The translations under genes and the position numbers were made by a program. 64,000 bases of DNA from Geomicrobium sp. JCM 19038. Lineage in GTDB: Bacteria > Bacillota > Bacilli > Bacillales > Marinococcaceae. Shown here piece by piece: positions 35,094-44,061 of this stretch. The notes beneath the pieces were generated by a model that saw only the letters and a program-made list of their open reading frames with translations, made no database searches and had not been told where the DNA came from. Within the stretch, counting starts at the first letter, position 1, and every line of letters begins with the position of its first letter. The stretch covers positions 62,001-126,000 of the forward strand of contig NZ_BAXA01000002.1 in NCBI RefSeq assembly GCF_000698125.1. The letters run 5' to 3'.

Positions 35094-36125
35094 TTAGAGT
35101 TCGTCAAAGCCGTTATCAGCATCAACTTTTTCATAACTACGATTTCTCGCTTCAAAGAAATCGGTTTTTGTTTCATCAAAGTTATCGACAAAAGCTTTAA
35201 TCCATGGCATGCCATTGTCATGAGCATCTTCATAGATCGGATCAATTCCAAGTGTTTTTAGCATTTTGTTGGCACGGTACTTAATGTAGGTGCTCATCTC
35301 ATCAAGGTCAATCCCGACAAGTCCTTGTAAAACCTCTTCTGACCACTCAATCTCAGATTCAACAGCATATTGGAATTCTTGCTCGATAAATGTTGTTAAT
35401 TCTTCTGTGTTTAAGTGAGGGTTTTCACCGAGTACAGCACGTAAAAGTTCAGACATAAACTTGCCGTGTACGAGCTCATCACGGTTAATAAAGCTAATAA
35501 TTTGAGCTGTTGCGTTCATTTTCTGTTGGCGTGCAAGGTTGTAGAAATATGCAAACCCACTGTAGAAGAAAATACCTTCAAGAATAATTGAATAGATAAT
35601 AACTTTCACGAGGTTTTGTTCTGTTGGGTTTTTAAGAAATTCATCGTATGCGGCCATAACACGCTCATTACGTTGAATGATTGTTTTGTTTTGGCGTGCA
35701 TCGTCAAAGATTTGTTTTTGCTCTTCATAACTAAATAGGGAAGAAAGAGCATAAGAATAGCTTTCATTGTGTACAACTTCTTGTTGCGCGATGACTGCTG
35801 CAATTGCATGTACACTATCGTCACTTACGTACTCACTTACACCATGAATGAGGCGAGCTTGAGGAGTATCAAGCGTTGCAAGTAGACCGATTGTTAATTT
35901 GTATGCACGTAATTCTTCTTCTGTTAAGTCAACGATTGACTTTGAATCCGGGCTCATGTTGACTTCTTGCGGAATCCAGAAATTAGACATTAATTCTCGA
36001 TACGTTCGGTAAAAAGAAGGATACGCAATGTCGTTCCAATTGAGAATTCCACTTGAACGGCCATTTATAATTCCTGTTGAACGAACAGGGTTGGTCGGTT
36101 CCATTATTGCTACTTTTTGCATCAT
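35094..36125 (-). CDS. nrdF: Class I ribonucleotide reductase small subunit
   Basis: Radical-bearing beta subunit of ribonucleotide reductase. The metal ligands fit the class Ib layout: Asp in LLATLDT, E-x-x-H in QEVVHNESY with the radical tyrosine four residues after the histidine, Glu in LEGIFFYSGF, and E-x-x-H in RDELVHGKF. ATG 36125 starts one base after the flavodoxin stop (MMQKVAIMEP). At 343 residues it has normal size. Last gene of an operon with the large subunit and a flavodoxin. Confidence 0.93.
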   Translation of the reverse strand: MMQKVAIMEPTNPVRSTGIINGRSSGILNWNDIAYPSFYRTYRELMSNFWIPQEVNMSPDSKSIVDLTEEELRAYKLTIGLLATLDTPQARLIHGVSEYVSDDSVHAIAAVIAQQEVVHNESYSYALSSLFSYEEQKQIFDDARQNKTIIQRNERVMAAYDEFLKNPTEQNLVKVIIYSIILEGIFFYSGFAYFYNLARQQKMNATAQIISFINRDELVHGKFMSELLRAVLGENPHLNTEELTTFIEQEFQYAVESEIEWSEEVLQGLVGIDLDEMSTYIKYRANKMLKTLGIDPIYEDAHDNGMPWIKAFVDNFDETKTDFFEARNRSYEKVDADNGFDEL

Positions 36126-36126
36126 A

Positions 36127-36564
36127 TTATTCACTACCAATCGCCTCCAGCCATTCAATAATTGTTTCAAGGTCAGTTTTTGCAGGCATTTGTTCAATTT
36201 TTAGTACAGGGTCTTTTGATTGAGATTCTTTAGCAACGACATCGGCTGCATAGCAGTAGCTGTCTCCCCACTGAGTGTCTCCGGTGCCAAAAGTTGCTAC
36301 ATTATACTCGGTTAAGTCGTACGTTTCGAGTAGCTCTTCAATCAGTTCAGGAGGTTGATGAGAATCATCAGTGTACGTGCCAATGAGTACTTTATCATAC
36401 TGCTCAAGCTGCATTTGTGTACGCGCTTTAGGCTCATTTAAAAAGGTGCGAAGCGATTGTACGTCGACAATCGCTTCTCGTTGTTTAAGAAGTTCAGCTA
36501 CAAGGTCCGCAAGACGTTTCGTGTTGCCACTTAACGATTCATGTAGCACTAAAACATGCTTCAT
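36127..36564 (-). CDS. Flavodoxin embedded in the ribonucleotide reductase operon
   Basis: A 145-residue flavodoxin-fold protein: FMN phosphate loop HESLSGNTKRLADLV, middle loop GTYTDDSHQPPELIEELL, and FGTGDTQWGDSYCYAADVV round the isoalloxazine ring. It sits where NrdI, the flavoprotein that activates the Mn-tyrosyl cofactor, is usually found. It looks more like an ordinary flavodoxin than like NrdI, but could do the same job. Its ATG shares a base with the TAA of the large-subunit gene (TAATG), so the two are coupled. Confidence 0.88.
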   Translation of the reverse strand: MKHVLVLHESLSGNTKRLADLVAELLKQREAIVDVQSLRTFLNEPKARTQMQLEQYDKVLIGTYTDDSHQPPELIEELLETYDLTEYNVATFGTGDTQWGDSYCYAADVVAKESQSKDPVLKIEQMPAKTDLETIIEWLEAIGSE

Positions 36565-38867
36565 TAACTCGCACACCATTCACATTCTTGAATGTTAATC
36601 TTACTGCTTCGTACGTAGTACGTCGTTTTAAGTCCTGCTTTCCAAGCAGAAATGTGTAGGTCAAGTAACGTTTTTGCCTTAATTGAAGCTGGTACATAAA
36701 GGTTAAACGACTGAGATTGATCTACGTGCTTTTGACGAGCAGCGTTATGAGCAATGCTTGCAAATTGATCTTGTTGGAAGGCTGTTTTCTCATAGTATTT
36801 ATAGTTTTCGCCTGTAATATCAGGTGCAGTTACTGTAATTCGATAATTTTTCTTCTCTTCCACGTAGCTTGGACCAAATGTTGGGTCAATACCTGCAGTA
36901 CTACCCGCAATCGTGGCCGTGGAACTGTTCGGTGCTACAGCCATTAAATAGCCGTTACGAATTCCTGTTTCTTGTACTTGCTTTGCAAGTTTTTGCCAAC
37001 GCTCATAGTGGGAGTAGGCTTTATCTTCGTCAACTTCAGTGTAGCCATGACGTTCAAAGTATTTCCCGTCGCTCCACTCAGATCCTTCATAGGCAGGGTA
37101 ACTTCCCTTTTCTTCTGCGAGTTGTGCACTTGCTTGAATCGTACGATAAGCAATTTCCTCATACAATTCATCGGCCAATTGCACGGCTTTAGGATCATCC
37201 CATGAAAGTTCCTTTTGAACGAGTAGGTGATGCCAACCGAACGTTCCTAACCCAATTGCACGGTATTTCTTGTTCGTAATCTGTGCTTGGAGTACAGGCA
37301 GGTTGTTAATATCGATTACATTATCAAGCATACGCACTTGAATCGGGATCAAGCGTGATAACACATCAGAACGTACGGCACGTCCTAAGTTAATTGAAGA
37401 AAGGTTACAGACGACAAAGTCACCTGGCTTTTTGCGAACGACGATCTCTCCGTCGGCTTCAATTTGTTCAATAACAACCGTTTCTGACATGTTCTGCATA
37501 ATTTCTGTACAAAGGTTTGAGCTATAAACAATACCTTCATGTTTGTTCGCATTCATACGGTTTACTTCATCACGATAGAACATATATGGCGTTCCAGTCT
37601 CAAGCTGTGATTGCATGATTCGCTTCATGACATCAATTGCTTTGACTTTCTTGCGACTCGTAAGTTCTGTTGATTGTACACACATCTCATAACGATCGCG
37701 GAACGTCCCTTTACCAGGTTCTTCATCGTAACTATCTTCGAGTGACCAACCAAATACTCGGCGTACTTCGTGTGGGTCGAATAAATACCAGTCACCGCGT
37801 GACTCAACAGCTTCCATGAAAATATCAGGCAAGTTAACCCCTGTAAAAATGTCATGTGCACGTTTACGCTCATCACCGTTATTTAGTCTAAGGTCGAGAA
37901 ATTCAAAGATGTCTGCATGCCACACATCTAAATAGACGGCAACAGCTCCTGCACGTGTTCCAAGTTGGTCGACACTAACTGCTGTGTTGTTAATTTGACG
38001 GATCCATGGCACGACACCAGAAGAAGTGTTTTTGTAGCCACGAATATCAGAGTTTGCAGCACGTACTTTTCCGATATAAACCCCAACACCGCCACCGTAC
38101 TTACTTACGTTTGCAATGTCTGTATTCGAATCATAAATGCCTTGAAGACTGTCATCAATCGTATCAATAAAGCAGCTTGAAAGTTGGCCTGCTTTCTTTC
38201 CAGCGTTCGCGAGTGTTGGTGTTGCAACGGTCATGTAGAGGTTGGAGAGCGCCCAATAAGCTTCTTTTACGAGCGATAAACGTTTGGAGCGGTCTTCTTG
38301 AGACATGAGAGTCATTGCGATTGTCAACCAGCGTTCTTGTGGTAACTCATAGACTTCCTTACCGTCATAGCCTTTCGCTAAGTAACGATCACTTAATGTT
38401 CTTAGTCCAGCATAAGTAAGTAAGTAGTCGCGATCAGGCTCGATAAACTTCGCAGCTTCTTCAATTTCATCTTGTGTGTAATCGCGTAAAATCGTTACAT
38501 CATAAATGCCGAGTTGACCAAGACGCTTTTGGAGGCCATAGAAGCTTCCGTATCGTTGTTTTGCATCATAACTACGGTTATATGCTGCTTTTTTGTAGAG
38601 GTCACGAAGGAAGATTTTCGATGCAACATATGTCCATTCAGGCACAGCGATGTCATTGTTCTCAGCGGCAGTTAAAAGTAAGAGTTGGGTGATGTCCGCT
38701 GCTGCATATTCTTCTTTTGCTTCGATGGTTTTTACGATTTTCTCTTTATATTGATCAACGTATTTAGTAATACGAATGTCGGTTGTTACTTCATCAATAA
38801 ACGCAAACAAGCGCTCTTTGTCAAAAGGCATCTTACGAGCGCCATCATGCTTCATTATGATCGTCAT
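36564..38867 (-). CDS. nrdE: Class I ribonucleotide reductase large subunit
   Basis: Catalytic alpha subunit that reduces ribonucleotides. An ATP-cone allosteric domain occupies about residues 4-90. The catalytic barrel has the cysteine in QLSSCFIDT, the thiyl-radical site NLCTEI (N-x-C-x-E), NLSSINLG and PNSSTATIAGSTAGIDP. The redox cysteine pair CEWC closes the protein. At 767 residues it is longer than B. subtilis NrdE (about 700), because the ATP cone is present. ATG 38867 has AAGTGG upstream, and tandem NrdR-like boxes lie in its promoter region. Confidence 0.93.
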   Translation of the reverse strand: MTIIMKHDGARKMPFDKERLFAFIDEVTTDIRITKYVDQYKEKIVKTIEAKEEYAAADITQLLLLTAAENNDIAVPEWTYVASKIFLRDLYKKAAYNRSYDAKQRYGSFYGLQKRLGQLGIYDVTILRDYTQDEIEEAAKFIEPDRDYLLTYAGLRTLSDRYLAKGYDGKEVYELPQERWLTIAMTLMSQEDRSKRLSLVKEAYWALSNLYMTVATPTLANAGKKAGQLSSCFIDTIDDSLQGIYDSNTDIANVSKYGGGVGVYIGKVRAANSDIRGYKNTSSGVVPWIRQINNTAVSVDQLGTRAGAVAVYLDVWHADIFEFLDLRLNNGDERKRAHDIFTGVNLPDIFMEAVESRGDWYLFDPHEVRRVFGWSLEDSYDEEPGKGTFRDRYEMCVQSTELTSRKKVKAIDVMKRIMQSQLETGTPYMFYRDEVNRMNANKHEGIVYSSNLCTEIMQNMSETVVIEQIEADGEIVVRKKPGDFVVCNLSSINLGRAVRSDVLSRLIPIQVRMLDNVIDINNLPVLQAQITNKKYRAIGLGTFGWHHLLVQKELSWDDPKAVQLADELYEEIAYRTIQASAQLAEEKGSYPAYEGSEWSDGKYFERHGYTEVDEDKAYSHYERWQKLAKQVQETGIRNGYLMAVAPNSSTATIAGSTAGIDPTFGPSYVEEKKNYRITVTAPDITGENYKYYEKTAFQQDQFASIAHNAARQKHVDQSQSFNLYVPASIKAKTLLDLHISAWKAGLKTTYYVRSSKINIQECEWCAS

Positions 38868-38937
38868 GTATTGCCACTTCCAATCCTCTTTGTTAACTCT
38901 ATCTTAGCATTATTTACCCTGAAAATCTACGCCTAAA

Positions 38938-38985
38938 CCACAACTTGTTGTGTCGAAAATAAAAGCAAACCACTATAAGTTGTGG
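38938..38985 (-). promoter_or_regulatory. Tandem NrdR-like boxes
   Basis: Two 16-base partial palindromes, CCACAACTTGTTGTGT (38938-38953) and CCACTATAAGTTGTGG (38970-38985), start 32 bases apart, three helical turns. This spacing and sequence fit NrdR operators that repress ribonucleotide reductase genes. Outer arms form a 12-base inverted repeat. From 38986 to 39220 I see no gene longer than a seven-codon frame at 39194. Confidence 0.65.
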
Positions 38986-39220
38986 TTTGTCATATTTGTG
39001 TATAATGTTCGAATTTGAAACAATAACCGTGTTGACATTGGAAGTATCTAGTCCTTCCTATCAACCATTGATTTCGTTTCACAATGTAACCATTTAGTTA
39101 TAGATGGTCATTATTGTCGAATAACGAGATTTAAAAATCGACTCCGTTCGTAATTATAATGGATGTTTCGGTTCATTGTAAGAGGAGAAATTATGAAAAA
39201 AACCGACACAAATTAGAAAA

Positions 39221-39245
39221 GCGATGAAACCACATGTTTCATCGC
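39221..39245 (-). terminator. Terminator after the lipoprotein gene
   Basis: A perfect ten-base stem (GCGATGAAAC / GTTTCATCGC) lies eight bases past the stop; TTTTCTAATTT follows on the minus strand. Confidence 0.75.
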
Positions 39246-39252
39246 AAAAAAA

Positions 39253-39753
39253 TTATTCTACGTCATACGTTTCCATTAATTCATTTAACAATTGATCAAA
39301 TTCCATTAATTTTTCGTCAGCAAGATCATAATAATCGTCTCGTTCATCAAAAAGCTCATCAGCACTTTCTTCGTTTTCAAGAACGATCCGATACGCTTCT
39401 TCTTCGGCAAGCACAGCTTCTTGGTTGTAGTTCGTTTCTTCAATAAGCAGTTCATTTAATGCTTCGATGTCAGCCTCTTCAAAAGAAAGCGACATTAAAT
39501 GATCGTACATCTCATCGTATTGAGGAATTAAATCTGTTTGAATAATCTCAAGAACTTGTTCATCGTCACCTTGCGAACCAGCGTCTTCATAATCATCATA
39601 CATATAGCTAAGTTCATCATACATATCTAGAAACTCATCATAAGGACCATTTAAGTAGTCTAGAAGTTCTTCTTGGGCGGAATCTTGACCACATGCGGTC
39701 AGGAGTCCAATTGTAAGTATTCCCGGTATAAGTGAAGCCTTCGATACGTTCAT
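39253..39753 (-). CDS. Acidic lipoprotein of unknown function
   Basis: A 166-residue secreted lipoprotein. The signal peptide ends in the lipobox LLTAC, with the lipidated cysteine at about residue 21. The mature part is extremely rich in Asp, Glu and Tyr and looks all-helical, with repeated YDE/YDD turns (DEFLDMYDELSYMYDDYED). It resembles in outline the YkyA-like or DUF-type helical lipoproteins, but I cannot assign a family. Strong acidity fits life at high pH or salt. Confidence 0.8.
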   Translation of the reverse strand: MNVSKASLIPGILTIGLLTACGQDSAQEELLDYLNGPYDEFLDMYDELSYMYDDYEDAGSQGDDEQVLEIIQTDLIPQYDEMYDHLMSLSFEEADIEALNELLIEETNYNQEAVLAEEEAYRIVLENEESADELFDERDDYYDLADEKLMEFDQLLNELMETYDVE

Positions 39754-39828
39754 ACAGCCGCCGCCTCTCTCTCCTTCACTGAAATTTAATAATACAAAGA
39801 AAAGGAGAGGTTTACAAGTAAACTGTAC

Positions 39829-39851
39829 GTGATTTCTAGGTTAGAAATCAC
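39829..39851. repeat. Inverted repeat upstream of guaD
   Basis: GTGATTTCTA and its exact complement TAGAAATCAC stand three bases apart, 140 bases before guaD. It has no T tract, so an operator is as likely as a hairpin. Nothing else is recognised between 39754 and 39991. Confidence 0.5.
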
Positions 39852-39991
39852 AAATAATCAGGAACAAAGTGGTAAGGAACATAGTTCTTCAATCCGTTTT
39901 TCAATTTATATGCAGGAACGATCGTGATTTTTGACGAAGAGAGTGACCCTACAAAGATCACAACATATAGAGAGACTGGAGAGTGTAATCA

Positions 39992-40459
39992 ATGACAAAC
40001 CATTCGAGATTTCTTAAAGAAGCGATAAATGCTGCTTGTGAAAACTTAGAAAGCGGTGGCGGACCGTTCGGAGCCATTGTCGTAAAAGACGGGAGCATTG
40101 TAGGTCGAGGCGGAAATGTCGTAACGAAAGACAATGATCCGACGGCTCATGCTGAAGTAACCGCCATTCGCGATGCGTGTAAAAACTTAGGGACTTTCCA
40201 GCTGGACGGGTGCATTATCTATTCAAGCTGTGAACCGTGTCCAATGTGTTTAGGGGCGATCTATTGGGCACGCCCAACACATGTGTACTATGCGATGAAC
40301 AAAGACGATGCCGCAAAGATCGGTTTTGACGACGCGTTCATTTATGATGAAATTGCTAAAGTTGAAAATGAACGACTGATCCCGTTCGTTCGACTCGATT
40401 TAAATGATCAGCGGCCGTTTGAACAATGGAAAAGTAAAATTGATAAAGTGGAATACTAA
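39992..40459 (+). CDS. guaD: Guanine deaminase
   Basis: Zinc-dependent deaminase of the cytidine-deaminase fold that turns guanine into xanthine for purine catabolism and salvage. Zinc motifs: TAHAEVTAI (His, catalytic Glu) and CEPCPMCLGAIYWA (two Cys). The C-terminal segment ends IDKVEY, typical of the domain-swapped B. subtilis GuaD, and 155 residues equals its size. It stands alone with its own terminator. Confidence 0.93.
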   Translation: MTNHSRFLKEAINAACENLESGGGPFGAIVVKDGSIVGRGGNVVTKDNDPTAHAEVTAIRDACKNLGTFQLDGCIIYSSCEPCPMCLGAIYWARPTHVYYAMNKDDAAKIGFDDAFIYDEIAKVENERLIPFVRLDLNDQRPFEQWKSKIDKVEY

Positions 40460-40462
40460 ACA

Positions 40463-40493
40463 AACGCGGGGGATTGAATTCCTCCGCGTTTTT
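40463..40493 (+). terminator. Terminator after guaD
   Basis: An 11-base stem (AACGCGGGGGA / TCCTCCGCGTT, one mismatch) is followed by a T run. Confidence 0.8.
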
Positions 40494-40613
40494 CGATGTC
40501 TTTAGACAAAGTTAGAGACGGGGATTTCTGAAGAAAGGGCGAATGTTACTGTAGAGCAATTGCAGAGCAAAGTCAGATTGGATACACTCATTAATAGGAA
40601 AGGGGAGGCCGAA

Positions 40614-41054
40614 ATGAGTGAACAAGGCATTCCAGTATTTGTTACAATGGAGACGAACGTAGAACAAGCGGGCGAAAAGAAAGAGATCTCAGTTAGTGGC
40701 TCTGGACAACTCGTCAAAAAGAGTCAAAGCACGTTTGTGACGTGGAACGAACAACTTGAGGACATCGGTGAAGTTAAGACGGTGCTTAAGATTCAGCCGG
40801 ACAGTCTAACGGTGCTTCGGCAAGGAGCCGTATCAATGCGCCAAGAATATACACCAGGTAAAGAAACCGAGGGGTCTTATAAAACCGCGTACGCAACTTT
40901 TCAAACGTTAGCAAAAACGGAAGACCTCCAAATAAAATGGTTTAAAGAGGAAGCATTGCTCGGTCAATTGGCCTTTACGTATGATTTAGAGTTGCAAGGA
41001 CAATTGGCGGGGCATTATGATGTAAAGATAAAAATCAAGGAGGAGCAACAGTAA
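40614..41054 (+). CDS. ywiB: DUF1934 beta-barrel protein YwiB
   Basis: A 146-residue cytoplasmic protein with a lipocalin-like beta-barrel by family (DUF1934), role unknown. Alternating strands are visible: ISVSGSGQLVKK, STFVTWNEQLE, TVLKIQPDSLTVLRQGAV. It precedes argS with a three-base gap, as in B. subtilis. ATG 40614 follows AAGGGGAGG. The longer open frame from 40560 has no ribosome site. Confidence 0.9.
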   Translation: MSEQGIPVFVTMETNVEQAGEKKEISVSGSGQLVKKSQSTFVTWNEQLEDIGEVKTVLKIQPDSLTVLRQGAVSMRQEYTPGKETEGSYKTAYATFQTLAKTEDLQIKWFKEEALLGQLAFTYDLELQGQLAGHYDVKIKIKEEQQ

Positions 41055-41057
41055 ACA

Positions 41058-42731
41058 ATGAACATCTTGGACCAAGCGAAGGAACAAATGAAAGAAGCCA
41101 TTCAAGCAGCCGTGGTTTCTTCAGGGCTTGCAAGTAGTGAACAAGTACCTGACATCATATTAGAAACGCCAAAAGACAAAAACCATGGGGATTTTGCAAC
41201 GAATGTGGCCATGCAATTAACGAAAATTGCGAAGCGAAACCCCCGCGAGATTGCACAAGCGATTTTGGATCATTTAGATCATGATAAAGCCTATGTAAAG
41301 CAAGCGGATATTGCAGGACCTGGTTTTATCAACTTGTTCCTTGATTTACGCTTTCTCCGCGATGTGTTACCTGCTGTTCTTACAGAGAATCATGAGTACG
41401 GAAGGTCAAATGCAGGAAAAGGGACGTCTGTGTTGCTCGAATTTGTTTCAGCAAATCCGACAGGTACGCTTCACCTTGGCCATGCTCGTGGAGCAGCGGT
41501 TGGAGATGCGCTTAGTAACATTTTAGATATGGCAGGATATCAGGTCGAGCGAGAATACTACATTAACGATGCAGGTAATCAAATTGATAACCTAGCGAAG
41601 TCTGTAGAGGTTCGGTACCTACAAGCACAAGGTCAAGAAGCTGAAATTCCTGAAGACGGTTACCAAGGTGCGGATATTGTCGAAATTGGAAACCGTATTT
41701 CTGAACAATACGGTTCAGAATTTGTCGAGATGGATGAATCTGAACGTCTACGGAAATTTCGAGAGCTCGGACTACAAGAACTTTTAGAAAAGCTAAAACA
41801 AGATTTAGCCGATTTTAGAGTTCGCTTTGATACGTGGTTCTCTGAGACATCACTCTATACGTCGGGCAAAGTCGTTGAGACACTTGAAACACTTCGTGAG
41901 AACGGAGAAGCTTTCGACCAAGACGGCGCAACTTGGTTTAAGTCATCGGCTTACGGTGATGATAAAGACCGTGTACTCGTCAAACAAGATGGAACGTATA
42001 CGTATCTACTTCCAGACATCGCTTACCATAAAGATAAGCTAGATCGTGGATTTGATCATCTCGTTGACTTGTTTGGTGCAGATCATCATGGATACATTCC
42101 TCGTATGCAAGCAGCCGTACAAGCTCTTGGCTACCCGAAAGACAAGCTCTCTTTCCAAATTGGTCAAAACGTGAATCTAATGCGTAGCGGTGAGCGTGTA
42201 AAGATGAGTAAGCGTACGGGTAACGCAGTAACAATGCGAGAGCTATGGGAAGAAGTTGGACTTGATGCGACTCGGTATTTCTTCGCGATGCGTAGCGTTG
42301 ATACACATTTAGATTTTGATATGGATCTTGCAGAGCAACAGTCTAATGAAAACCCAGTGTACTACGTCCAATATGCACATGCCCGTGTTAGTAGCTTGTT
42401 TAAACAAGCTGAAGAAAAAGGCATTACCTACGATGAACAATCTCTTAATTTAGAGCTGATTGATTCAGACAAAGCTTATGAGCTTCTTAAAAAGATTGGG
42501 GAGTTCCCAAGTGTGATTGCAGGTGCGGCAGATCAATACGCACAGCACCGAATTCCGAACTATTTACACGAACTCGCCTCCACGTTCCATAGTTACTACA
42601 ATGCGGAACGAATTGTAGATGAGTCGAACAAAGAATTAACGAACGTACGATTGGCACTCGTTAAAGCAGCCCAGACTGTTTTACGAAACGGACTTGCATT
42701 AATTGGTGTACACGCACCAGAGAAAATGTAA
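41058..42731 (+). CDS. argS: Arginyl-tRNA synthetase
   Basis: Class I aminoacyl-tRNA synthetase charging tRNA-Arg. The N-terminal Add1 domain ([20 protein letters not shown]) is followed by the HIGH-type motif [13 protein letters not shown], the insertion domain, and KMSKRTGN. The C-terminal DALR anticodon domain runs from about [15 protein letters not shown] to the end. At 557 residues it has normal length. It forms an operon with ywiB. Confidence 0.97.
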   Translation: MNILDQAKEQMKEAIQAAVVSSGLASSEQVPDIILETPKDKNHGDFATNVAMQLTKIAKRNPREIAQAILDHLDHDKAYVKQADIAGPGFINLFLDLRFLRDVLPAVLTENHEYGRSNAGKGTSVLLEFVSANPTGTLHLGHARGAAVGDALSNILDMAGYQVEREYYINDAGNQIDNLAKSVEVRYLQAQGQEAEIPEDGYQGADIVEIGNRISEQYGSEFVEMDESERLRKFRELGLQELLEKLKQDLADFRVRFDTWFSETSLYTSGKVVETLETLRENGEAFDQDGATWFKSSAYGDDKDRVLVKQDGTYTYLLPDIAYHKDKLDRGFDHLVDLFGADHHGYIPRMQAAVQALGYPKDKLSFQIGQNVNLMRSGERVKMSKRTGNAVTMRELWEEVGLDATRYFFAMRSVDTHLDFDMDLAEQQSNENPVYYVQYAHARVSSLFKQAEEKGITYDEQSLNLELIDSDKAYELLKKIGEFPSVIAGAADQYAQHRIPNYLHELASTFHSYYNAERIVDESNKELTNVRLALVKAAQTVLRNGLALIGVHAPEKM

Positions 42732-42740
42732 ATAAAAAAG

Positions 42741-42789
42741 AAGCCTTGGAAGTTAAGCTGATTACTTTGCTTAGCGCCAAGGCTTTTTT
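42741..42789 (+). terminator. Terminator after argS
   Basis: A long two-part stem (outer AAGCCTTGG / CCAAGGCTT, inner AGTTAAGC / GCTTAGC) is followed by a T run. Confidence 0.85.
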
Positions 42790-42852
42790 GTATAGATTGG
42801 CATTACTAAGCTGATTAAATTGCGGGCATCGTAAGTGTAAGAGGTGGAAGAG

Positions 42853-43626
42853 ATGAAACGAATAAAAACAGAAGATGGCACATGGTTGCACTATTTTACT
42901 CTTGGAGAAGGCGTACCTATTTATTTTTTCCATCCACCTGCACTCGGAGCAGCGGTGTTCAGAGAGCAAAAACCATTAGCGAATGGACACAAGCTTGTAG
43001 CGCTCAATGCACGAGGACATGGATTAAGTGAGGTCGGTAAAGTCCCACTTACGATTAAAAGATGGGCAGCGGATGCATACGACGTTACAACCGTTGAAAA
43101 AGACCACTCAGTTGTCTTGTGCGGGTATTCTTACGGTGGATTGCCAGCACTTGAATTTGCACTATCCTACCCAAACCGTACAAAAGCGATCATTTTAATC
43201 GGTGGTTTCCCGGTCGTTGATACGTTGTTATTAGAGAGAGAATTTCAGCTTGGTGTTTTTGCGGCTAGTCACCATTGGCAGTCTTTAATGGCATACGTGT
43301 TGTCCCACTCTCATACGAAACATCATATAACGCGTAAAAAAATCCAAGCGACCGTTAGAAGTGTACGATCTGATGTGTTACGAACGTGGTATTCAGCAGG
43401 AAAACAAACGGACTTTACTAGGCGCTTGCACCAGTTGGAAGTCCCGCTGTTGCTTATTTATGGCGTTCATGATCGCTACGTTCAAGGGTACCAAATTAAC
43501 TTTTATGAGCAGGTTGCAAAGGGTGAAGTTCACACCGCATACATTGATGATGTTGGTCACCAAGTACCGACAAGACGTTCAAAAGAATTGAACCATATCA
43601 TTCAACGATTTACAGAGCGTTTGTGA
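42853..43626 (+). CDS. Alpha/beta hydrolase
   Basis: A 257-residue serine hydrolase of the alpha/beta fold. The nucleophile elbow is GYSYGG, the acid is likely Asp in YGVHDRYV, and the histidine is in DDVGHQVPT. The oxyanion region is FFHPPALGAAVF. No signal peptide is seen; the substrate is unknown. ATG 42853 follows AAGAGGTGG. It is a single gene between argS and an intergenic region with a strong inverted repeat. Confidence 0.88.
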   Translation: MKRIKTEDGTWLHYFTLGEGVPIYFFHPPALGAAVFREQKPLANGHKLVALNARGHGLSEVGKVPLTIKRWAADAYDVTTVEKDHSVVLCGYSYGGLPALEFALSYPNRTKAIILIGGFPVVDTLLLEREFQLGVFAASHHWQSLMAYVLSHSHTKHHITRKKIQATVRSVRSDVLRTWYSAGKQTDFTRRLHQLEVPLLLIYGVHDRYVQGYQINFYEQVAKGEVHTAYIDDVGHQVPTRRSKELNHIIQRFTERL

Positions 43627-43643
43627 GTAGAAGCTTAGGGACG

Positions 43644-43676
43644 TTTGTATGATTTATGCTTAATAAATCATACAAA
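43644..43676. repeat. Perfect inverted repeat after the hydrolase gene
   Basis: Two 14-base complementary arms (TTTGTATGATTTAT and ATAAATCATACAAA) enclose five bases. No T run follows, so it is a hairpin or operator, possibly a weak terminator. Confidence 0.6.
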
Positions 43677-43766
43677 TGGTTGATGAACCATAGATTGGGT
43701 TAGTGAAGGGTTAATTTAGGGCGATGCAACAACGAGTCAACGTCATAAGCAGGGGACACGGTCTAT

Positions 43767-43940
43767 TTGTCTAAATACATGATTGACCATGGAAAGTATG
43801 TGATTCACCGTACGCGATTCGTGACGGATCAGTGTGAACATAAACAAATTGTCATAGAGAATCAGCAATTCCTCGTGAGTACGGCGGAGTATGAAGGGTT
43901 AATCGCGTTAGGCTACAATCTTTGTATGCATTGTCATTGA
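43767..43940 (+). CDS. Small protein with a C-terminal Cys-His cluster
   Basis: A 57-residue frame starting at TTG 43767 (AGGGGAC upstream) or ATG 43779. It is rich in His and aromatic residues and ends LCMHCH, with a further cysteine in TDQCEHKQIVIEN; the four Cys/His could bind a metal. A strong terminator 20 bases after the stop supports a real transcript. Family unknown to me. Confidence 0.5.
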   Translation: MSKYMIDHGKYVIHRTRFVTDQCEHKQIVIENQQFLVSTAEYEGLIALGYNLCMHCH

Positions 43941-43960
43941 GAAAATCGAATAGATTCGTG

Positions 43961-43996
43961 AAAAAGCTAACGACAATCTGACAACGTTAGCTTTTT
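43961..43996 (+). terminator. Terminator after the small Cys-His protein frame
   Basis: A perfect 12-base stem (AAAAAGCTAACG / CGTTAGCTTTTT) encloses a 12-base loop. The A and T tracts make it bidirectional. Confidence 0.85.
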
Positions 43997-44061
43997 CGTT
44001 ATGCCCTCACTTTTTTTACTATTCTAATTACTATAATATAGAAGAAAAGGAGTGTGAACGA

